This document shows positions 1-7,786 of a stretch of DNA of 64,000 nucleotides, in pieces. Location of the stretch: assembly GCA_016182905.1 (NCBI GenBank), contig JACPFR010000016.1:23719-87718 (forward strand). Direction: 5' to 3'. This DNA comes from Elusimicrobiota bacterium (GTDB lineage: Bacteria > Elusimicrobiota > Elusimicrobia > UBA1565 > UBA9628). The translations under genes were made by a program, and so were the position numbers. The notes beneath the pieces were generated by a model. It had not been told where the DNA came from, did no database searches, and saw only the letters and a program-made list of their open reading frames with translations. Positions within the stretch are counted from its first letter, which is position 1. Every line of letters begins with the position of its first letter.

Positions 1-48
1 CCGGGCGTTGCGCGTCGTGGACGCGATCTTGTCGAGCGTTACCTTCAT
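1..48 (-). CDS. Partial CDS, third gene of the argR-argG operon (unidentified)
   Basis: Only the first 16 codons (MKVTLDKIASTTRNAR) are inside the window; the gene continues beyond position 1. Its ATG overlaps the argG stop codon as ATGA, so it is very probably translated from the argR-argG message. The visible peptide is too short for me to assign a family. Another arginine gene such as argH would fit the context, but I do not see a recognisable ArgH N-terminus. Confidence 0.5.
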   Translation of the reverse strand, partial: MKVTLDKIASTTRNAR

Positions 49-1250
49 ATCGTCACCTTTTCCGCGCGCGCGCGGGCCGCCAAAGTCATGGGAAGCGCGT
101 GGAGCTTCGAGAAGCCCGCGGCCTCGTCGCCGGTCCACAGCTTGGTCGTCTCGCCGTAAGTGGCGGCGCCGGCGATCATCGAGAAAGGAGATTTGACGCC
201 GGTGACGTCGAAACGTCCCGCGCGCAGGCGCAGGCGCGCCTCGCCCGTGACCGTCTCCTGCGACGACTTGATCATGGCTTCGATGTCACGCATGACGGGA
301 TCAAAATACAGGCCCTCATGAAGCATTTGGCCGTAGAATTCTCCGGCCTGATTCTTCCAGAAGCTCTGCCAGCGGGTCAGAACGAGTTTTTCCAGCTCGT
401 TGTGGGCCGCGATAAGCATTAATGGCGCAGGGGCTTCAAAGCCGATGCGTCCCTTAATACCGAGGATCGTGTCCCCCATATGCACTCCCCGCCCAACAGC
501 GTACCTCCGGCCAAGGGCGTGTAAGGCCCCCACAAGGTCCACCCCTTCCGTTGCCTTTCCGTCCAAAGACGTCGGTATGCCCTTCGTGAAGCCGACGACG
601 ACATCCGTTTGTTCCGTCGGAGGCTCGGCCGACAGGGAGGGAAAGGCCGAGTCGGGAATCTCCGTCCACGGATCGTGAGTGGCGCCCCCGCCGACCGTCG
701 TTCCCCACAATCCGGCGTTCACCGAGTACGCGGTCGTCTTGGCCGGCACCGCGACGCCTTCCTTGGCGAGATAGTCCGTCTCCTGCTGGCGGGAAAGGCC
801 GAGGTCCCGGATCGGCGTGTGGACCTTCACATTAGGAAGCAAGACTTGAAAGACCGCGTCGAACCTCACCTGGTCGTTGCCCGCCCCGGTCGACCCGTGG
901 CACACGCCGTCGGCCTTCACTTCCTTGGCCACGCGGGCGATCATCTCGGCCTGCAGCACCCGCTCGGCCGCCACGGAGAGCGGATACACCCGGCCGCGCA
1001 GGATGTTGCCCTGGATCAGCGGCGCCGCGAAGCGGGAGAACACCTCCGCGCGCCCGTCGAGCGCGTAATGCTTCAGCGCGCCGAGAGCCTTCGAGCGCGC
1101 CTTGATGGCCGCCAGCTCCTCGGCGGAGAACCCGCCGGTGTCGACGGTGGCGGTGATCACGTCCGCGCCGAGCTCCTTCTTGAGCCACAGCACGCAGAAC
1201 GTGGTGTCGAGGCCGCCGCTGAACGCGAGTACGACGAGGGGTTTCTTCAT
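45..1250 (-). CDS. argG: Argininosuccinate synthase
   Basis: Catalyses ATP-dependent condensation of citrulline and aspartate to argininosuccinate, the penultimate step of arginine synthesis, in the cytoplasm. The 401-residue product has the usual length for the family. The N-terminal ATP-pyrophosphatase P-loop is clear (AFSGGLDT, residues 9-16), and the family motif HGSTGAGNDQVRF lies in the first third. The gene starts one base after the argR stop codon and its stop overlaps a third gene, so argR-argG-X is one operon. The ARG boxes in front of argR should therefore control it. No oddities; function assigned from family conservation. Confidence 0.96.
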   Translation of the reverse strand: MKKPLVVLAFSGGLDTTFCVLWLKKELGADVITATVDTGGFSAEELAAIKARSKALGALKHYALDGRAEVFSRFAAPLIQGNILRGRVYPLSVAAERVLQAEMIARVAKEVKADGVCHGSTGAGNDQVRFDAVFQVLLPNVKVHTPIRDLGLSRQQETDYLAKEGVAVPAKTTAYSVNAGLWGTTVGGGATHDPWTEIPDSAFPSLSAEPPTEQTDVVVGFTKGIPTSLDGKATEGVDLVGALHALGRRYAVGRGVHMGDTILGIKGRIGFEAPAPLMLIAAHNELEKLVLTRWQSFWKNQAGEFYGQMLHEGLYFDPVMRDIEAMIKSSQETVTGEARLRLRAGRFDVTGVKSPFSMIAGAATYGETTKLWTGDEAAGFSKLHALPMTLAARARAEKVTI

Positions 1251-1251
1251 G

Positions 1252-1710
1252 TCAGTTGGTCATCCTTGATTGCAGAAAGTCGATGAGGCGCTTTTGCGCT
1301 GCCGCGGAGTCTCCGGCCACGAAAACGGTGTCGTCGCCCGCGAGCGTGCCGACGAGGCCGGGCTGGGCCAAGCCGTCGAGCACGAGGCCGACGCGCGGGG
1401 CGGTGCCCGTGTCGCAGCGGATCACGGTCAGGTTCGGGCCGGCCGCGACGACGCTCCGCACGAAGGTGCGCAGCGGCATCTCGGCGTCGTGGGCGGCCTC
1501 GCCGGTCGCGGGGCGATAGACGCCGCCCGCCTTCACCAGGCCGAGCTCGGCGATGTCGCGGGAGATGGAGACCTGGGTCGCGGCGATGCCGCGCTTCTTG
1601 AGGCACCGCACGAGGTCGTTCTGCGTGGCGACCGGCTCCTGCGTGATCGCCTCGAGGATCGCGGTCTGGCGGGCGGCCTTGCCTTCGGCGCGGTCTGTAT
1701 ATTTATTCAT
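1252..1710 (-). CDS. argR: Arginine repressor ArgR
   Basis: Arginine-responsive hexameric repressor of arginine genes. The 152-residue protein has the N-terminal winged helix-turn-helix domain (recognition helix near QVSISRDI, about residues 47-54) and the C-terminal arginine-binding and oligomerisation domain with the conserved GTLAGDDTVFV segment. It is the first gene of an operon with argG, an arrangement that lets arginine feed back on its own synthesis. A TATAAT -10 at 1722-1727 (minus strand) lies 11 bases before the ATG, giving a leader of about five bases and no Shine-Dalgarno sequence. Two ARG-box-like sites cover this promoter and the first codons, so autoregulation is strongly predicted. 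Confidence 0.95.
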   Translation of the reverse strand: MNKYTDRAEGKAARQTAILEAITQEPVATQNDLVRCLKKRGIAATQVSISRDIAELGLVKAGGVYRPATGEAAHDAEMPLRTFVRSVVAAGPNLTVIRCDTGTAPRVGLVLDGLAQPGLVGTLAGDDTVFVAGDSAAAQKRLIDFLQSRMTN

Positions 1711-1731
1711 AGCGATGAATAATTATACATA
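1694..1731. promoter_or_regulatory. Tandem ARG boxes over the argR promoter
   Basis: Two sites each match the known ARG-box core TGAATwwwwATTCA with one mismatch: TGTATATTTATTCA at 1696-1709, overlapping argR codons 1-5, and TGAATAATTATACA at 1716-1729, covering the minus-strand TATAAT -10. Their centres are 20 bases apart, close to the spacing of tandem ARG boxes in characterised ArgR operators. The facing half-sites also form a perfect inverted repeat (TTATTCAT and ATGAATAA, 1703-1710 and 1715-1722). Confidence 0.85.
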
Positions 1732-1764
1732 TGGCGCGGCGGGCGTCAAGGGCTTTGTTGTCCC

Positions 1765-1793
1765 TTGCGCCGAAAATGGACCTGGGATATACT
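1765..1793 (+). promoter_or_regulatory. Promoter of the secreted Cys-rich protein gene
   Basis: TTGCGC at 1765-1770 and TATACT at 1788-1793 are separated by 17 bases. The hexamer ends six bases before the ATG at 1800, so the predicted transcription start is the A of the start codon (leaderless). Confidence 0.6.
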
Positions 1794-1799
1794 CGGACG

Positions 1800-2624
1800 A
1801 TGAAACCCCCTCTGCTTCTCCTGGCGTTCCTGTCGCTCGCCGCGGCCGCGGGCGCAGCCGACGCGCCGCCGGCGAAGAAGAAGAGCTGGGCGAAGCCCTC
1901 GGGGTCGTCCCCGTCCGCGCAGCCCGGCGCGCGCGTCGAGCGCAGGAAGCCCGGCTTCGCCCCGGGCGGAGAGGGCCTGAGCCAGACGGGGGGCGGGGCC
2001 ATCTCGAGCGGCGGCGAGTCCGTCGCGGGAGCCGGCGTCTCGAGGGGGGCGGCCGACAAGCGCGCCAAGCCGAACCCCGGCGCGGGCTCGTCGAGCGGCG
2101 GCGGCGGGGCCGCGGGCGGCGCCTCCGCGTCGGCGTCGAAGTCCTTCGAGAAGGCGAAGATGTCGGTCTCGGTCTCGTCGAACGGTCCGTGGGTGCAGAA
2201 CGGGGAGGCGTGCAACACCGGCAAGGTCTATTCCCGCACCACCGGCGTCGACCGCGCCAAGCCGCCCAAGGGCTGCGCCTCGCCGTTCGACAGCAAGGAC
2301 TGCCTCGACGTCGCGAAGCACCGGGAGTTCCTGCCCAACGAGTGGGTCGATCCGTTCACGATCCAGACCGTCGTCAACGGGCCGGACTATCCCGCGGGAA
2401 AATACGCGATGTACCTGAGCGACTCCAAGAAAAGCGTCAAGCAGGTCGGCTTCGCGACGCTGAAGGCCTGCGCCCCGCCGGCTCCGGCCTGCCGCTGGAC
2501 CAGCCCCGACGCGGTGATCGGGCCGTGCAACGGCCCGGGCTGCAGTAATCCGCCCTGCTCGACGGCCAACAAGGGCGCGCAGGGCATGGGCGGCGGCGGG
2601 ATGTGGACCTGCACCTGCGACTGA
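1800..2624 (+). CDS. Secreted Gly/Ser-rich, Cys-rich protein of unknown function
   Basis: The 274-residue product starts with a clear signal peptide (MKPPLLLLAFLSLAAAAGAADA) and is predicted to be exported. Residues about 25-115 are a basic, then Gly/Ser/Ala-rich low-complexity linker. The C-terminal part is compact-looking and holds ten cysteines, including GPCNGPGCSNPPC and a terminal TCTCD, suggesting disulfide bonding outside the cytoplasm. I do not recognise the family. An in-frame upstream ATG at 1731 exists, but it would add 23 residues before the signal peptide and precede the promoter, so 1800 is preferred. The gene is divergent from argR and followed by convergent topA. Confidence 0.75.
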   Translation: MKPPLLLLAFLSLAAAAGAADAPPAKKKSWAKPSGSSPSAQPGARVERRKPGFAPGGEGLSQTGGGAISSGGESVAGAGVSRGAADKRAKPNPGAGSSSGGGGAAGGASASASKSFEKAKMSVSVSSNGPWVQNGEACNTGKVYSRTTGVDRAKPPKGCASPFDSKDCLDVAKHREFLPNEWVDPFTIQTVVNGPDYPAGKYAMYLSDSKKSVKQVGFATLKACAPPAPACRWTSPDAVIGPCNGPGCSNPPCSTANKGAQGMGGGGMWTCTCD

Positions 2625-2639
2625 CGCCGTGCGCGCCGC

Positions 2640-4418
2640 TCAGCGAGGCGGGCGGGGGACCAGGGGGTCGTACCAGAGCCCCGCGCGGCGGGCCAGCGCG
2701 ATGACGGCGAAGCTGGCCTCGGTGACGACCTTCTCCCAGGAGGCCTCGCCGCGGGCGATCCTGTCGAGGTCGTCCTCGAGCCGCGCGGTGTAGTCCATGT
2801 CGATGAAGTTCCCGGTGTAGTTGCGCACGAGGAAGTCGCTGGCCGACAGGCCGAGCGGCGTGGCGTGCAGCTTGCGCTTCTCTTCCTTCACATATCCCCT
2901 CTCGAGGATGACGCGCATGATGGCGGCGTACGTGGACGGGCGGCCGATGCCCTCGGCCTCGAGCTTCTTGATCAAGGACGCCTGGGTGTAGCGGGGCGGC
3001 GGTTTGGTCGAGCGCTTGAGGGCGGCGATGTCGAGCAAGGTCAGCGGGTCGCCCGGATCCAGCATCGGCAGCTCCCCGTCGCTCTCGTCGTCCTCCTCGG
3101 GCTCCGCGCCGTCCTTCTTGCCCTTCTTCTTGGCCTCCTCGGTGGCGTCCTCGCCGGCGAGCCGGCGCCAGCCGTCGAAGAGGAGGACCTTGCCCTTGGC
3201 CTGGAACACGCCCATGGGAGCCATGTCCCCCTTCTCGGTCTTCCAGGAGTCCGGGGCGCAGGCGACGTCGATGGTCGTGATCTGGTCGCGCCCGGGAGCC
3301 ATCTGGCAGGCGACGAAGCGCTGCCAGATCAGGCGGTAGAGCTTGCCCGCGTCGCCGCCGATCCCGTCCGGGCCGGTCTCCGCGTGCGTGGGGCGTATGG
3401 CCTCGTGGGCCTCCTGGGCGTTGGCGGCCTTGGTCGCGTGGATGATGGGGGACTTGGGCAGGTACTCGGGGGGGAAGTCCTTCTTGATCACTGCGCGCGC
3501 CTCCGCGAGGCCTTCGGGCGACAGCGCGGTCGAGTCGGTTCGGTGATAGGTGATCTTCCCGTCTTCGAACAGGGCCTGCAGGTGCTTCATCGTCGCGTCG
3601 GGATTGAAGCCCAGGCGCACCGACGCGGCCTGCTGGACGGTCGCCGTCGTGAACGGCGGAGGGGGGTTGCGCGCCGAATCCCGCCGGTCGCAGGTCAGCA
3701 CGCGCCAAGGCACGGTCTTCGCCCACGCCGTCGTCTTCTCGGCCAGAGCGGGGTCGCGCAGGCGCTGGCCGAGGGGGTGGTCCTTCCAGGCGATCAGCTT
3801 CGCGGCGAACGGGGGCGGGGAGCCGTCCTTCTCGAGCCTAGCCGACAGGACGAAATAATCGACGGTCTTGTGCTTGCCGATCTCCTTCTCGCGGTCGGCG
3901 ACCAGGCGCAGCGCCACGGACTGGACCCGGCCCGCGCTGCGCGCGTCCTTGGAGACCTTCCGCAAAGTCGGGCTCACCACCCAGCCGACGACCCGGTCGA
4001 GCACCCGGCGGGCCTGCTGGGCGTCGACGAGGCGCTGGTCAATCGGACGGGGCTTGGCCATCGCCTTCTGCACCTCGGCCTTCGTCACGGCGTGGAAGAC
4101 GACGCGGCTGTACTTGCGCTCGCCCAGCAGCTGACTGACGTGCCAGGCGATCGCCTCGCCCTCGCGGTCGGGGTCGGTGGCGAGGATGACCTCGTCGGCC
4201 TTCTTCGCCAGGTCCTCGAGCTCGCGAACGTGCCGCGCGGAGCGCTCGATGGTCGCGTAGACCGGCTTGATCTTCCCGTCGACGAACTCGACCGACAGGC
4301 CGCCGGCCGCGGGGAGGTCCCGGACGTGGCCGAAGGACGCGGCGACCCGGTAGTCGGCGCCGAGGAAGTCCTTGATCTTGCGGACCTTGTTCGGCGACTC
4401 GACGATGACGAGCTTCAT
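2640..4418 (-). CDS. topA: DNA topoisomerase I (type IA)
   Basis: Relaxes negative supercoils by transient single-strand cleavage. The TOPRIM domain is at the N-terminus with E7 (VESP) and DPDREGEA at residues 82-89 supplying the acidic metal-binding residues. The catalytic tyrosine is Y291 in ITYHRTDST. An acidic and lysine-rich insert is visible around residues 430-460. The 592-residue protein is short compared with the roughly 700-870 residues usual for bacterial TopA and lacks visible C-terminal Cys-rich zinc ribbons. The ATG lies 19 bases after the stop of the ArsR-type gene, so the two may be co-transcribed. Family assignment is secure. Confidence 0.95.
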   Translation of the reverse strand: MKLVIVESPNKVRKIKDFLGADYRVAASFGHVRDLPAAGGLSVEFVDGKIKPVYATIERSARHVRELEDLAKKADEVILATDPDREGEAIAWHVSQLLGERKYSRVVFHAVTKAEVQKAMAKPRPIDQRLVDAQQARRVLDRVVGWVVSPTLRKVSKDARSAGRVQSVALRLVADREKEIGKHKTVDYFVLSARLEKDGSPPPFAAKLIAWKDHPLGQRLRDPALAEKTTAWAKTVPWRVLTCDRRDSARNPPPPFTTATVQQAASVRLGFNPDATMKHLQALFEDGKITYHRTDSTALSPEGLAEARAVIKKDFPPEYLPKSPIIHATKAANAQEAHEAIRPTHAETGPDGIGGDAGKLYRLIWQRFVACQMAPGRDQITTIDVACAPDSWKTEKGDMAPMGVFQAKGKVLLFDGWRRLAGEDATEEAKKKGKKDGAEPEEDDESDGELPMLDPGDPLTLLDIAALKRSTKPPPRYTQASLIKKLEAEGIGRPSTYAAIMRVILERGYVKEEKRKLHATPLGLSASDFLVRNYTGNFIDMDYTARLEDDLDRIARGEASWEKVVTEASFAVIALARRAGLWYDPLVPRPPR

Positions 4419-4437
4419 GCGCCGGGGCCCCGGGGCG

Positions 4438-4782
4438 TCAGGCTTTGGAGAGCCGGTCCAGCACGGCGCGGCTGTCCTGGAGCCGCTTGCTCAGGATGTG
4501 CGCGATCGGGCGCAGCACCCGGAAGATCTCCTTGTCGCGGATGGAGTAGTACACGGTGACCTTCTCGTGCCGGGAGGAGACGAGTCCGGCCTGGCGCAGG
4601 ATCGCCAGGTGCTTGGAGATGGCCGACTGCTCGACGCCGAACTCCTGGACCATGTGGCCGACCGAGGACTCGCCCTGGCGCAGGAACTCGATGATCTCCA
4701 GGCGCACGGGATGCGCCAGCGACCGCAAGAAGTCGGACTTGATCTTGAACACCAGCTTGTCGGTGAGGTTCTTGGGGGCCAT
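4438..4782 (-). CDS. ArsR-family winged-helix transcriptional regulator
   Basis: Small (114-residue) DNA-binding repressor of the ArsR/SmtB type. The winged helix-turn-helix is plain: LAHPVRLEIIEFL, then VGHMVQEFGVEQSAISKHLAILRQAGLV, then the wing residues EKVTVYYSI. No cysteine metal-site motif (such as CVC) is present, so the signal may not be a metal. The start MAPKNL is chosen because TATCAT at 4789-4794 (minus strand) ends six bases before it. The longer start six codons upstream would place this -10 inside the gene. It is divergent from a small membrane protein and DUF1275 gene, the likeliest targets, and upstream of topA. Confidence 0.85.
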   Translation of the reverse strand: MAPKNLTDKLVFKIKSDFLRSLAHPVRLEIIEFLRQGESSVGHMVQEFGVEQSAISKHLAILRQAGLVSSRHEKVTVYYSIRDKEIFRVLRPIAHILSKRLQDSRAVLDRLSKA

Positions 4783-4788
4783 GGAGCG

Positions 4789-4794
4789 ATGATA
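4789..4794 (-). promoter_or_regulatory. -10 element of the ArsR-type gene
   Basis: TATCAT on the minus strand, six bases before the ATG at 4782, predicting a leaderless transcript. No good -35 is visible. Confidence 0.5.
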
Positions 4795-4842
4795 CGCCAT
4801 CCGCGCCCCTGCTTCAACCCCTTGCCCCGCCTTTCAATATAT

Positions 4843-4866
4843 GATAATATGTTCATATAAACATAT
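4843..4866. promoter_or_regulatory. Candidate operator/promoter between the ArsR-type gene and the membrane genes
   Basis: The A+T-rich divergent region contains an inverted repeat, ATATGTT (4847-4853) and AACATAT (4860-4866), six bases apart. It overlaps plausible plus-strand -10 sequences (GATAAT 4843-4848, TATAAA 4856-4861). Its form resembles AT-rich ArsR/SmtB operators, so binding by the neighbouring regulator is a reasonable inference. Confidence 0.5.
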
Positions 4867-5086
4867 GAGAATAAATGTAATAAAGAAGGCGCGCCGGCGG
4901 GCCGTGAAGCTCCTGGGCCTCTGCCTGGCGGTCGCCTTGGTCGGCGCCGGCGGCGCCGCGATTGTCTCGAAGCTGCGCGATTCCGCCCCCGAGCTCCAGC
5001 GCCCCGACCTGCTCATCGCGATGGGCATCTGCGTCGCCGTCTGGCTCGGCGGGGCCTCCTCCGAAGAAGCCACCCCGGAAGCCTAG
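4865..5086 (+). CDS. Small two-helix membrane protein
   Basis: A 73-residue protein with a basic N-terminus (MRINVIKKARRRAVK) and two hydrophobic segments, about residues 16-32 and 48-62. It is probably an inner-membrane protein with a short acidic tail. I do not recognise a family. It is immediately followed, nine bases later, by the DUF1275 gene and is likely in its operon. The start at 4865 is chosen over an ATG eight codons upstream because the predicted transcription start falls close to it and no Shine-Dalgarno is seen for either. The start overlaps the inverted repeat that may be the operator. Confidence 0.6.
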   Translation: MRINVIKKARRRAVKLLGLCLAVALVGAGGAAIVSKLRDSAPELQRPDLLIAMGICVAVWLGGASSEEATPEA

Positions 5087-5095
5087 GTCCTCCCG

Positions 5096-5878
5096 ATGTT
5101 CCGCTACAAGCTCGACGAGGTCCCCGACCGCGGCGTCATCTTCCACTGGCTGCTGCTCGGGTTCAACGCCGGCTGCATCAACACCGGCGGCTTCCTGGCG
5201 ACGGGACGCTTCGTCACGCACGTCACCGGCTTCGCCACGCTCTTCGGCGTGGATTTCCAGTCGATCGGGCTGCTGGCGTCGCTCCAGATCCTGTCCGTGC
5301 CGGTGTTCTTCCTGCTCGGCGCGATGATCGCAGGCCTGCTGACCGACCGCCCGATCCACCTCAAGAGCGCGCCCCACTACGACTACGTGATGGCGCTGTG
5401 CGCGGCGTGCCTCCTCCTGGCCGCCCTGGCGGGCGGGTTCGACTATTTCGGCGCCTTCGGCGAGAGCTTCCACCTCAAGCATACCTACCTGCTGCTGGCG
5501 CTGCTCTGCCTGGCCAGCGGCCTGCAGAACGGGGCGATCACCTCGTCCTCGGGCAGCTCCGTGCGGACGACGCACCTGACGGGCTTGACGACCGACCTGG
5601 GCCTCGGCTTCGCCCGCATGCTCACCTTCCGCGGGGGCGAGCGCCTGCGGGCGGAATGGCGGGCCAACAGCCTGCGGGCGGGGACCATCCTCGCGTTCGT
5701 CCTGGGCTCGGCGGCGGGCGCCACCCTGTTCTCCCGCCTTCAGTTCCGCGGCTTCATCGTCCCTGCCTTGATCTCGGGCTACGCGGCCTGGCACGGGCGG
5801 CGGCTCAAGCACGTCGCCCACCGCAAGGACGTCCTGCCCGAGACCCTTCCGTCCCCGCTCGAGCCGCGCCTCAGCTGA
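5096..5878 (+). CDS. DUF1275 (YoaK-like) membrane protein
   Basis: A 260-residue polytopic inner-membrane protein with about six hydrophobic segments. Family features are seen: the N-terminal GFNAGCINTGGF segment, and SGLQNGAITSSSGSSVRTTHLTG in the second half, which matches the conserved QNG...RTTH.TG region of the YoaK/DUF1275 family. The biochemical role of this family is not established. The gene is probably co-transcribed with the small membrane protein upstream and under control of the divergent ArsR-type regulator. Its stop codon directly abuts the convergent stop codon of the O-antigen ligase-like gene with no intervening base, so no terminator separates them. Confidence 0.85.
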   Translation: MFRYKLDEVPDRGVIFHWLLLGFNAGCINTGGFLATGRFVTHVTGFATLFGVDFQSIGLLASLQILSVPVFFLLGAMIAGLLTDRPIHLKSAPHYDYVMALCAACLLLAALAGGFDYFGAFGESFHLKHTYLLLALLCLASGLQNGAITSSSGSSVRTTHLTGLTTDLGLGFARMLTFRGGERLRAEWRANSLRAGTILAFVLGSAAGATLFSRLQFRGFIVPALISGYAAWHGRRLKHVAHRKDVLPETLPSPLEPRLS

Positions 5879-7786
5879 TCATCGCGGCTTGCGCGCGGTG
5901 CCCCGGCCGTTCGTCCGGCTCCGGCCGGCTTTTTCCGCGAGCCGCCGCTCCATGAGGTCGTTGGCGGCGACCTGGAGGCGCACGCGCTCGTCCGTCGCGT
6001 CGAGCGCCTCGGCCTTGCCCGCGGCGAGGCGGGCTTCCTCGAGGTTCCCGGCGGCGCGGGCGGCCTCGGACCAGGCGACCAGGTTCTCGAGGTACAGCGG
6101 ATCGAGCTCCGCCTGGCGGGCGCGCTCCGCCGCCGCCGCCGGCCAGTCGCCGAGCTTGGCGTAGGCCGCTGCGCGCGCGGCGTGGACGAGGACGTAATCG
6201 GGCGCCTGGTCCTGGAGCCGGTCGTAGGCGGCGAGCGCCTCCTCGTGTCTGCCCATGTCGCTGAGCGCGTTGCCCTTGAAGTACAGGGACATCGTGTGGC
6301 CGGGGCTGCCCGGGAGGACTTTCGCGAACAGCTCGACCGCCCTGGGCAGGTCCTTGCTCTTGGCGAAATAGATCGCGCTGTTGAGGTTCACGTCGGAGCG
6401 CAGCCACAGGCCGGGAATCACCGCGAGCCCGGCGAACGCCAGGAGGCTCGGCGCGTACAGCGCGCGGCGGATGCTCTCGGAGACGGGCAGCGGATAGACG
6501 CTGACGGCGGCGCGCCGCGCGGCGAGAGGGGCGAGTCCGGCGGCGAGGCCGGCGAGGGGCCAGGCGTACCAGCCCGTCGCGGGCGAGTACCCCGCCCAGC
6601 CGAGGTGGGCGGCGGCCAGGGCGCCGGCGGCGGCGGCGGTGAATCCCGCGGCATACACGGATTCCGGCAGAGCTCCCGCGCGGCGCAGCGAGGAGGCGCC
6701 GCGCGCGCCGGTCCAGAGAGCGGCTCCGAACAGCCACACCCACAAAGCCGCGCCGAGGACGCCGAGCTCGACGGCGACGCCGAGCAGGGCGAGCTCGGGG
6801 TATTGGGTCATCGTGTTGTGGCCGGGCCCCTCCATGCGGATGATCTCGACCGGGCGGAAGCGCGGATAATGGAGGGAGAAGGACCCGGGCCCGAACCCCG
6901 TCAGCGGCCGCTCGGCGACCATGCGCCATTGCGCGGCGGCGGTGTGACGGCGGAATTCGTTCGCGTAGGACCAGCTGTCCTTCTTCGGCGCGGAAGCGAG
7001 CGCGGCGGCGCCGCCGACGACGGCCGCGGCGAGCAGGGCGAGGCCCGCCGACCTGAGGGCCGGGCGCGTGCGCAGCGAGGCCGCCACGATCAGGGCGTAG
7101 AGAACGCACGCGGCGGCGAAGCCGGCGGCGCCCATCGCCGAGGAGGTCAGGACGACCGCCGCGCCGGCGACGGGAAGAAGGAGCATCGCGGCGGCTCGCA
7201 GCGGCGACGGCGTCTCCGGGTCGAGATCGAGCGTCAGGGCCAGCGGCGCCGCGACGGCGAGAAAGGAGGCGCACAGGTACGGATCGGCCAGGGTCGAGAA
7301 GACGCGGCTTCCGAAGGCGCCCTTCCAGATGAACGGGTCGAAGCCGGCGGCCTGGGACAGGCCGTACAGCGCGACGATCCAGGCGGCGGCGACCGTGAGC
7401 GCGGCGAACCGCGCGGCGGAGCGCGCCCCGGCGAAGCCGAGGAACGCGGCCAGGAAGCCGACGAGCATGGTGAGCTGGGTCAGGAAGTCGGGCAGCGCTC
7501 CCAGCTTGTGCGGCTCGGCCGCGAAGCGGACGATCATCCACGTCCCGTAGGCCAGGGCCGGCAGGAGCGCGGTCCAGGAGGCCGCGGGGGCCTGGAAGCG
7601 GCCGCGCGAGATCCCCTGCCACAGCCAGCCGAACAGCATGGTCAGCGCGCCCCACTGCAGGACGGTGTACTTGATGGCCGTCGAGTCGTAGGAGCGCAGG
7701 TAGAACGCGAGCGGAAGGACGAAGGCCGTCGTGAGCAGGGCGAGCTCGCCCAGGCGATGGAACGATTCGGCGGCAGGGGTTCTCAT
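5879..7786 (-). CDS. O-antigen ligase-like membrane protein with C-terminal TPRs
   Basis: A 635-residue polytopic protein. Residues about 15-480 form roughly a dozen hydrophobic segments with a large periplasmic loop carrying the Wzy_C/WaaL-type signature region (ERPLTGFGPGSFS and GPGHNTMTQYPELALLG, with the conserved H in GHN). Residues about 500-620 are tetratricopeptide-like helices. Such proteins transfer or polymerise lipid-linked glycans in the periplasm. The start is the ATG at 7786, which overlaps the anti-sigma stop as ATGA; a longer reading frame upstream is only an extension in another gene's region. It is the last gene of an ECF sigma/anti-sigma operon, which is unusual for a ligase. 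Confidence 0.85.
   Translation of the reverse strand: MRTPAAESFHRLGELALLTTAFVLPLAFYLRSYDSTAIKYTVLQWGALTMLFGWLWQGISRGRFQAPAASWTALLPALAYGTWMIVRFAAEPHKLGALPDFLTQLTMLVGFLAAFLGFAGARSAARFAALTVAAAWIVALYGLSQAAGFDPFIWKGAFGSRVFSTLADPYLCASFLAVAAPLALTLDLDPETPSPLRAAAMLLLPVAGAAVVLTSSAMGAAGFAAACVLYALIVAASLRTRPALRSAGLALLAAAVVGGAAALASAPKKDSWSYANEFRRHTAAAQWRMVAERPLTGFGPGSFSLHYPRFRPVEIIRMEGPGHNTMTQYPELALLGVAVELGVLGAALWVWLFGAALWTGARGASSLRRAGALPESVYAAGFTAAAAGALAAAHLGWAGYSPATGWYAWPLAGLAAGLAPLAARRAAVSVYPLPVSESIRRALYAPSLLAFAGLAVIPGLWLRSDVNLNSAIYFAKSKDLPRAVELFAKVLPGSPGHTMSLYFKGNALSDMGRHEEALAAYDRLQDQAPDYVLVHAARAAAYAKLGDWPAAAAERARQAELDPLYLENLVAWSEAARAAGNLEEARLAAGKAEALDATDERVRLQVAANDLMERRLAEKAGRSRTNGRGTARKPR

Noticed and set aside
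1..48. Calling the truncated frame argH
   Set aside because: Only 16 residues are visible and they do not show the usual ArgH N-terminal sequence.
4422..4433. CCGGGGCCCCGG palindrome between the ArsR-type gene and topA as a terminator
   Set aside because: The palindrome has no loop and no U-tract, and the two genes are only 19 bases apart on the same strand.
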